Source: Rickettsiaceae bacterium
Lineage (GTDB): Bacteria; Pseudomonadota; Alphaproteobacteria; Rickettsiales; Rickettsiaceae
NCBI GenBank assembly: GCA_030731565.1
Contig: JANQTT010000020.1
Coordinates: 13,530-24,812 of the forward strand
DNA length: 11,283 bases
Reading direction: 5' to 3'
Each line of letters opens with the position of its first letter. Within the stretch, counting starts at the first letter, position 1. Below, piece after piece: positions 6,967 to 11,283 of the stretch. Below the pieces are notes generated by a model. The model ran no database searches. It was given only the letters and a program-made list of their open reading frames with translations, and was not told the DNA's origin. The translations under genes were made by a program, and so were the position numbers.

Positions 6967-8325
6967 ATGAAACTCGCTAGAAAATCGTGGCAAAACACTA
7001 CGTATTTTGTATTGAGCGCTATTGGTGCGGCGGTAGGGCTTGGAAATATTTGGAAATTTCCATACGCTATTGGCACAAATGGGGGTGGATATTTTCTACT
7101 TGCATATGTTATTAGTATCTTTTTCTGTGTTTTGCCAATATTAGTAGCGGAGCTTGCAATTGGAAAATATTGCAAAAAAAATACAATTGATGCTTTTAAA
7201 GATTTATCCAAGAAATTCAACCTTTCAAAATTTTGGAATTGTATACCTATATTAGGGCTAGTAACAGCATTATTAGTACTTTCATTTTATTCTGTAGTTT
7301 CTGGATGGTCATTATATTATCTAATAATTTCATTAACAGGTGAGCTTTCAAATGTTACTACTGAAGAAAGTGTCGCTATATGGACGAATTTTTCCAGTTC
7401 AGCTGAATTAGTGATACTATGCCATACGCTGTTTATATTTTTGACGGCTTGGTTTGTTTCAAGGGGAATAAATAATGGTTTAGAAAAGCTAAATATAATA
7501 ACAATGCCAATATTGTTTATAATATTGTTTATATTGATTTTTTATGTAGCATTCGAAAATAACGATAGTTTTATAAAAGCTATAAAGTTTATTTTCTCAT
7601 TTGATTCTAGCGGCGTAGCAATAAGTGATGTTTTGCTTAGCGCTTTAGGGCAAGCATTTTTTTCGCTTGCGGTTGGGGTTGGGGCGATGATTATGTATGG
7701 TTCCTATTTGAAAGAGGAAACAAGGCTGCTCAATTCATCATATGTTATTGTTTTTGCCCAGCTAATTGTAGGCCTATTATCAAGCATTGCAATATTCTCT
7801 GTGGTATTTACTACTAGTTCATCGAAAATAGCGGCTGGTCCAGAGCTGATGTTTATAGTTATTCCTTCGATAGTATCGAATATGGCTTACTCGCAACTAA
7901 TGAGCTTGAGTTTTTTTATAGTGCTATTTATCGCGGCTCTTACATCATCTGTAAATATCGCTGAGCTTTTAATCGCAACATTGCACGAAAAAACGAATTT
8001 ATCTCGCAAGAAATCTTCTGTAATAATTGCGGTAATAGTATGGTTTATAGGTTCTGTTTTATCTTTATCGTTTAATATTTTTAGTGACTTCTTGATTTTT
8101 GATAAATTCAATATATTTGAATTTACTATTCATGTGTCAACAGACTATATGCTAACTATAGGCGGGGCGCTTATAGCGATATATGCGGGATGGGTTCTGC
8201 CAAAGCACCTTAAAATGGAAGCTTTTACTGGTGAGAATATATTTATTGCAAAAACATGGGTGTTTTTGCTTAAATTTGTTTCGTCAATAATTCCAGTAAT
8301 AATCCTTATTTTTCCGAGTGGCTAA
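6967..8325 (+). CDS. Sodium:neurotransmitter symporter family amino-acid transporter
   Basis: This is a sodium-coupled amino-acid importer of the NSS/SNF family (the LeuT, MhsT, TnaT group), in the inner membrane. The 452-residue protein has about 11 hydrophobic helices. TM1 carries AAVGLGNIWKFPY, with N27 at the same number as the Na1-site asparagine of LeuT. NGGGYFLLAY and VAELAIGKY follow, then SFYSVVSGWSLYYL in TM3. TM6 reads GQAFFSLAVGVGA (residues 229-240). Against LeuT FFTLSLGFG the pocket positions T254, S256 and F259 become Ser, Ala and Val, suggesting room for a bulky substrate; that is inference. GGA at 6960-6962 is a modest ribosome binding site. The pairing with a tryptophanase-like lyase 34 bases downstream points to an aromatic amino acid as substrate. 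E. coli pairs tnaA with TnaB, from a different family. Confidence 0.9.
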   Translation: MKLARKSWQNTTYFVLSAIGAAVGLGNIWKFPYAIGTNGGGYFLLAYVISIFFCVLPILVAELAIGKYCKKNTIDAFKDLSKKFNLSKFWNCIPILGLVTALLVLSFYSVVSGWSLYYLIISLTGELSNVTTEESVAIWTNFSSSAELVILCHTLFIFLTAWFVSRGINNGLEKLNIITMPILFIILFILIFYVAFENNDSFIKAIKFIFSFDSSGVAISDVLLSALGQAFFSLAVGVGAMIMYGSYLKEETRLLNSSYVIVFAQLIVGLLSSIAIFSVVFTTSSSKIAAGPELMFIVIPSIVSNMAYSQLMSLSFFIVLFIAALTSSVNIAELLIATLHEKTNLSRKKSSVIIAVIVWFIGSVLSLSFNIFSDFLIFDKFNIFEFTIHVSTDYMLTIGGALIAIYAGWVLPKHLKMEAFTGENIFIAKTWVFLLKFVSSIIPVIILIFPSG

Positions 8326-8359
8326 AACATAAAACAATCAACGCTTAAGGAGTAATTAA

Positions 8360-9685
8360 ATGACAAATATTTTACCGCCTTTTAAAATTAAAACAGTTGA
8401 GCCGATATTTTTTTCGTCAAAAGAAGAAAGAATAGAGTGGATAAAGCAAGCAAATTATAATCTATTTAACTTAAAATCTGATCAAGTTATAGTAGATTTT
8501 CTTACTGACTCAGGGACAGCTGCAATGAGCGCCGAACAAACTGCCCAGCTAATTACAGGGGATGAGTCGTATGCAGGTGCGAGTTCTTATAGATATTTTT
8601 CAAATACTATAGGCGCTATCACTGGTTTCAAACATATTTATCCTGTACACCAAGGCAGAGCCGCTGAAAGAATTTTGTTCACTTTACTTACCGATAAAAC
8701 AAAAATTGTACCTAATAATAATCATTACGACACTACTCGTGCGAATATTGAATTCACTGGAGCTGAGGCTTTAGACTTAGTTGATGAATCGAATGAAGAC
8801 TTTAAAGGTAATATGGATATAGCGAAGCTAAAAAGCTTGCTTGAAGGAAATGCTGATGTAATTCCAATTATCATGATTACTATAACAAATAATACCGGTG
8901 GTGGCCAGCCGGTTTCTATGCAGAACATCAAAGATGTAAGTAATATTGCAAAACAATTTAATAAACCATTTATTATTGATAGTTGCAGATTTGCAGAAAA
9001 TGCATATTTCATCAAGACTCGTGAAAAGGGTTATGCTGATGTTTCCATTGAAGATATTGTGCACGAGATTTTTTTATATGCAGATGGTATGACTATGAGT
9101 GCAAAAAAAGATGCGATTGCCCATATTGGTGGTTGGCTAGCTGTAAATGATGATGAACTTGCTGAAAAAATAGAAAATTTAGTCATTTTAACAGAAGGAT
9201 TTAAGACGTATGGCGGCCTTGCTGGTCGTGATTTAGAAGCGATTGCAACTGGCATGATTTCTGGCATTGAATTTGATTATTTGGATCATAGAATTGGCCA
9301 GGTGAAAAAACTTGGTAAGTTATTGCAAGAAGCTGGAGTTCCTATTGTCAATCCAACTGGAGGGCATGCTGTTTATGTTAATGCTAAGGAGTTCTTGTCA
9401 CATATTCCTAGTGATCAGTTCCCAGCTGCTGCCTTAGCTGTTGCGGCTTATATAGAAGGTGGAATAAGAGGATCTGAGGTTGGGTCTTTAATGTTTGGCA
9501 AAAATGCTACAAAAGAATTGTTACGTCTGGCTATTCCAAGAAGGGTATACGGCAGTGAGCATATAGAGTATGTTGCATCAATTTTTGCAAAAATTGTAAA
9601 ACGCAAAGAGAATATTAAAGGAATGAAAATCATCAAAGAGCCACAACGCCTAAGGCACTTTAGCGCGCTGCTTGAGTATGCTTGA
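8360..9685 (+). CDS. tnaA: Tryptophanase-like PLP-dependent beta-eliminating lyase
   Basis: Enzymes of this family split L-tryptophan (tryptophanase) or L-tyrosine (tyrosine phenol-lyase, TPL) into indole or phenol plus pyruvate and ammonia. The N-terminus (FLTDSGTAAMS, GDESYAG, HQGRAAE) and the cofactor site are intact, with the PLP lysine at K250 in MSAKKDA and the nearby RFAENAYFIK. Compared by eye with recalled sequences, much of the scaffold resembles TPL (VHEIFLYADG, GLAGRDLEA, GVPIVNPTGGHAV). At the positions separating the two activities, however, it matches tryptophanase: D124 (TPL Thr124), V374 (TPL Arg381) and H433 in LRHF (TPL Phe448/449). I therefore favour tryptophanase. At 441 residues it is shorter than E. 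coli TnaA (471). AAGGAG at 8347-8352, seven bases before the ATG, fixes the start. It is co-transcribed with the upstream transporter. Confidence 0.85.
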   Translation: MTNILPPFKIKTVEPIFFSSKEERIEWIKQANYNLFNLKSDQVIVDFLTDSGTAAMSAEQTAQLITGDESYAGASSYRYFSNTIGAITGFKHIYPVHQGRAAERILFTLLTDKTKIVPNNNHYDTTRANIEFTGAEALDLVDESNEDFKGNMDIAKLKSLLEGNADVIPIIMITITNNTGGGQPVSMQNIKDVSNIAKQFNKPFIIDSCRFAENAYFIKTREKGYADVSIEDIVHEIFLYADGMTMSAKKDAIAHIGGWLAVNDDELAEKIENLVILTEGFKTYGGLAGRDLEAIATGMISGIEFDYLDHRIGQVKKLGKLLQEAGVPIVNPTGGHAVYVNAKEFLSHIPSDQFPAAALAVAAYIEGGIRGSEVGSLMFGKNATKELLRLAIPRRVYGSEHIEYVASIFAKIVKRKENIKGMKIIKEPQRLRHFSALLEYA

Positions 9686-9731
9686 TAATTACTCTGTGAA
9701 TCATTATACAAGTTTATATAGTAAATTATCT

Positions 9732-9753
9732 GTTATTAAAAAAATAACTTTTT
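9732..9753 (+). terminator. Weak AT-rich terminator-like hairpin after the lyase gene
   Basis: GTTATT (9732-9737) pairs with AATAAC (9743-9748) around five A residues and is followed by five T residues. The stem has only one G-C pair, so it may terminate poorly. It sits in the 93-base convergent gap between the lyase gene and the minus-strand gene. Confidence 0.3.
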
Positions 9754-9778
9754 CCAGTGGCGCTTAATATTCCAAGTA

Positions 9779-10606
9779 TCATAAGTATATTTGCCAAGTC
9801 TGGACCACCCATAGAATTGAAGAATATTCCCTTGCGAAGAATATGAATATAAATTGAAATAAAGCATAAAATCCGCTTGCATACATAGTTAGCCGGATGC
9901 AAGTTTTCATAGAGAGATTTAGCCCAGAAAACTTAGTTACAAAAAATATCATGATAATAAAAAAAGCTTTATCTAAAAAAGTGTTTAGGGCGATTAAAAA
10001 CCCAGTTAAAGGAAAGATCATATAAATCAAAACTCGCGGAGCTTGATCAAACAGTTTAGCAAAACTTGATTTTATTTCTTCATTAGTGAGGGTTTTTGAT
10101 TCCTTATCGAAGATTTGATCTAAATCTATAGGAAATGTATTTTTTACTTCACCATCTGAATCAATGAGTTTTGCAATAATCTTTTTTTGCGACAGAATTA
10201 TAGGGAATTTATTGGTGTCATTTGGATTCATCTTGTTGTTTGGGTCTATTGCTAAAATATTAGTTCCATTTTTGTTTTTAATTAGAATAGGCTCATCAGA
10301 ATCGATTAAAATCTTTTGACCATCATATTCAATTGGAGGTATTTGTTTTAGAACAAAATCTATATTTTCAACTTTTTCTGACATAACATTATTTTTCAGA
10401 TAATTTTGGATTGTATCCAGTTTGTACAGGAATATAGCTGTACAAATTACCGATGAAATAAGCGATAAATTTAGTATGTATGACATACCATAACCATTAT
10501 ATTTTTTGAACACTTTTTCATAAAATTTTATTGAGCTAAGGGATAGCCACAAATGTGTGAACAAGTTTTTTAGAAAAGGTAATGGGCTTGAAAGTAGAGT
10601 TGTCAT
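9779..10606 (-). CDS. DUF1189-like membrane protein
   Basis: This is a 275-residue integral membrane protein of unknown function, most like the DUF1189 family, to which I assign it from its pattern rather than a search. The N-terminus has a cytoplasmic segment with SIKFYEKVFKKYNGYG just before TM1 (about residues 42-62). A soluble, probably extracytoplasmic region of about 125 residues follows (65-190), containing PIEYDGQKILIDSDEPIL and NILAIDPNN, which resemble the conserved part of that family. Three more hydrophobic helices lie near 191-211, 213-228 and 240-258. The stop is TGA (complement of 9779-9781). No strong ribosome binding site precedes the ATG. It converges with the lyase gene and is divergent from transketolase with a 53-base gap. 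Neither neighbour suggests a role. Confidence 0.8.
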   Translation of the reverse strand: MTTLLSSPLPFLKNLFTHLWLSLSSIKFYEKVFKKYNGYGMSYILNLSLISSVICTAIFLYKLDTIQNYLKNNVMSEKVENIDFVLKQIPPIEYDGQKILIDSDEPILIKNKNGTNILAIDPNNKMNPNDTNKFPIILSQKKIIAKLIDSDGEVKNTFPIDLDQIFDKESKTLTNEEIKSSFAKLFDQAPRVLIYMIFPLTGFLIALNTFLDKAFFIIMIFFVTKFSGLNLSMKTCIRLTMYASGFYALFQFIFIFFAREYSSILWVVQTWQIYL

Positions 10607-10628
10607 AATGCATAAATTAGTTTAAGAT
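10600..10628 (+). promoter_or_regulatory. Possible promoter for transketolase
   Basis: TTGTCA (10600-10605) and TAAGAT (10623-10628) are 17 bases apart, matching consensus at five and four of six positions. The start would be near 10635, giving a leader of about 25 bases. The -35 box overlaps the start codon of the divergent minus-strand gene, so expression of the two could interfere. Confidence 0.4.
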
Positions 10629-10653
10629 CCTGTAAAAACTTCAGGTAATAGAT

Positions 10654-10659
10654 ATTATA
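10654..10659 (-). promoter_or_regulatory. Possible -10 box for the DUF1189-like gene
   Basis: Read on the minus strand this is a perfect TATAAT, about 47 bases upstream of the minus-strand ATG. No good -35 is present (TTTTGT at 17-base spacing). It abuts the transketolase start codon. Such hexamers are frequent in AT-rich DNA. Confidence 0.25.
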
Positions 10660-11283
10660 ATGGACTCTAGAAAAAAACAAAACTATTCCTTTGAAAAACT
10701 TAGTGATTGTATAAAGATTTTATCAGCAGATGCTGTGGAAGCTGCGAAATCAGGCCATCCTGGTATGCCGCTAGGCTTTTCCCAAGTGATGACAGTTCTA
10801 GCCTTTAAATTTTTAAAGTTTAATCCACATGACCCAAAATGGTTTAATCGAGATAGGCTAGTCCTTTCAGCAGGACATGGATCAATGTTGTTATACTCTT
10901 TTTATTATCTAGCAGGCTATAAGGGGTTTAATATGGATGATATAAAGAACTTCAGGCAGCTTGGCGCAAAAACAGCTGGCCATCCAGAGAGAGAGCTTTT
11001 TGAAGCTATTGAAACTTCAACTGGTCCATTAGGACAAGGGTTGGCTAATGCAGTTGGGATGGCAATTGCGCAAAAAAAGTACGAAGCTAAACTTGGACCT
11101 AAAATTTGTAATTATAATGTGTATGCGATTGTAGGGGATGGCTGCCTAATGGAAGGGATTGCTTATGAAGCGGCATCAATAGCAGGGCACTTGCAACTAG
11201 ACAATCTTATAATTTTATTTGATGATAATGGTATTTCGATTGATGGGAAAACTGACTTGACCGTCTCTGAAGACCATATTAGG
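10660..11283 (+). CDS. tkt: Transketolase, N-terminal part, cut by window edge
   Basis: Transketolase moves two-carbon ketol units between sugar phosphates in the non-oxidative pentose phosphate pathway, using thiamine diphosphate. I translated 208 codons from the ATG at 10660 with no stop; a full protein has about 660 residues. Family motifs are in order: SGHPGMPLG with H33, SAGHGSMLLY with H73, GPLGQG at 122-127, and the thiamine diphosphate motif from GDG (159-161) to DDNG (188-191). The ribosome binding site is weak (AGG at 10643-10645, rather far upstream). The gene is divergent from the DUF1189-like gene. As I recall, Rickettsia lacks transketolase while Anaplasmataceae and Midichloriaceae keep it, which helps place the organism. 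Confidence 0.95.
   Translation, partial: MDSRKKQNYSFEKLSDCIKILSADAVEAAKSGHPGMPLGFSQVMTVLAFKFLKFNPHDPKWFNRDRLVLSAGHGSMLLYSFYYLAGYKGFNMDDIKNFRQLGAKTAGHPERELFEAIETSTGPLGQGLANAVGMAIAQKKYEAKLGPKICNYNVYAIVGDGCLMEGIAYEAASIAGHLQLDNLIILFDDNGISIDGKTDLTVSEDHIR

Noticed and set aside
8725..9711. Several minus-strand open frames across the lyase gene
   Set aside because: They overlap the conserved PLP enzyme, have no ribosome binding sites of note and no family resemblance.

Overview
The window is AT-rich bacterial DNA with short intergenic gaps. The protein set points to an alphaproteobacterium of the Rickettsiales kind. The clues are the order alr, MlaE-type permease, MlaF/Mkl-type ATPase (an arrangement I recall from Rickettsia genomes), a DUF1189-like membrane protein, a short rplU-rpmA pair and low GC. 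Alanine racemase, transketolase and the flagellar export protein FlhA together fit a flagellated, deep-branching or Midichloriaceae-like lineage better than Rickettsia proper or Anaplasmataceae. This placement is inference from gene content, not from a tree.

Layout. Positions 1-1746 (minus) hold most of flhA, cut at its C-terminus by the window edge. A 258-base divergent region (1747-2004) follows. It holds a 24-bp imperfect inverted repeat that overlaps a good extended -10 box for flhA, a second possible stem in the flhA leader, a 7-bp dyad, and a sigma70-like promoter for the rightward genes. From about 2026 to 6004 a compact plus-strand run encodes coaD, alr, mlaE, mlaF and an unrecognised hydrophilic protein. 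alr abuts the coaD stop, and mlaF overlaps the mlaE stop by one base. The ribosomal pair rplU-rpmA (6112-6686) has its own promoter and a strong Rho-independent terminator.

The next unit, on the plus strand, is a promoter, a sodium:neurotransmitter-symporter-family transporter (6967-8325) and, 34 bases downstream, a PLP-dependent beta-eliminating lyase (8360-9685). The lyase looks like tyrosine phenol-lyase over much of its length but carries tryptophanase residues at the three best-known specificity positions. The pair reads as an amino-acid uptake and cleavage module, most likely tryptophan to indole, pyruvate and ammonia. A convergent DUF1189-like membrane protein (9779-10606, minus) follows. 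It is divergent from the N-terminal third of transketolase, which leaves the window at its right edge.

The window touches coenzyme A synthesis (coaD), peptidoglycan precursor supply (alr), lipid transport across the envelope (mlaE, mlaF), translation (rplU, rpmA), motility (flhA), amino-acid catabolism (transporter plus lyase) and the non-oxidative pentose phosphate pathway (tkt). No tRNA, rRNA, CRISPR array, insertion sequence or phage gene is visible. The most interesting parts are the transporter-lyase module, the structured flhA upstream region and the unrecognised protein at 5243-6004.
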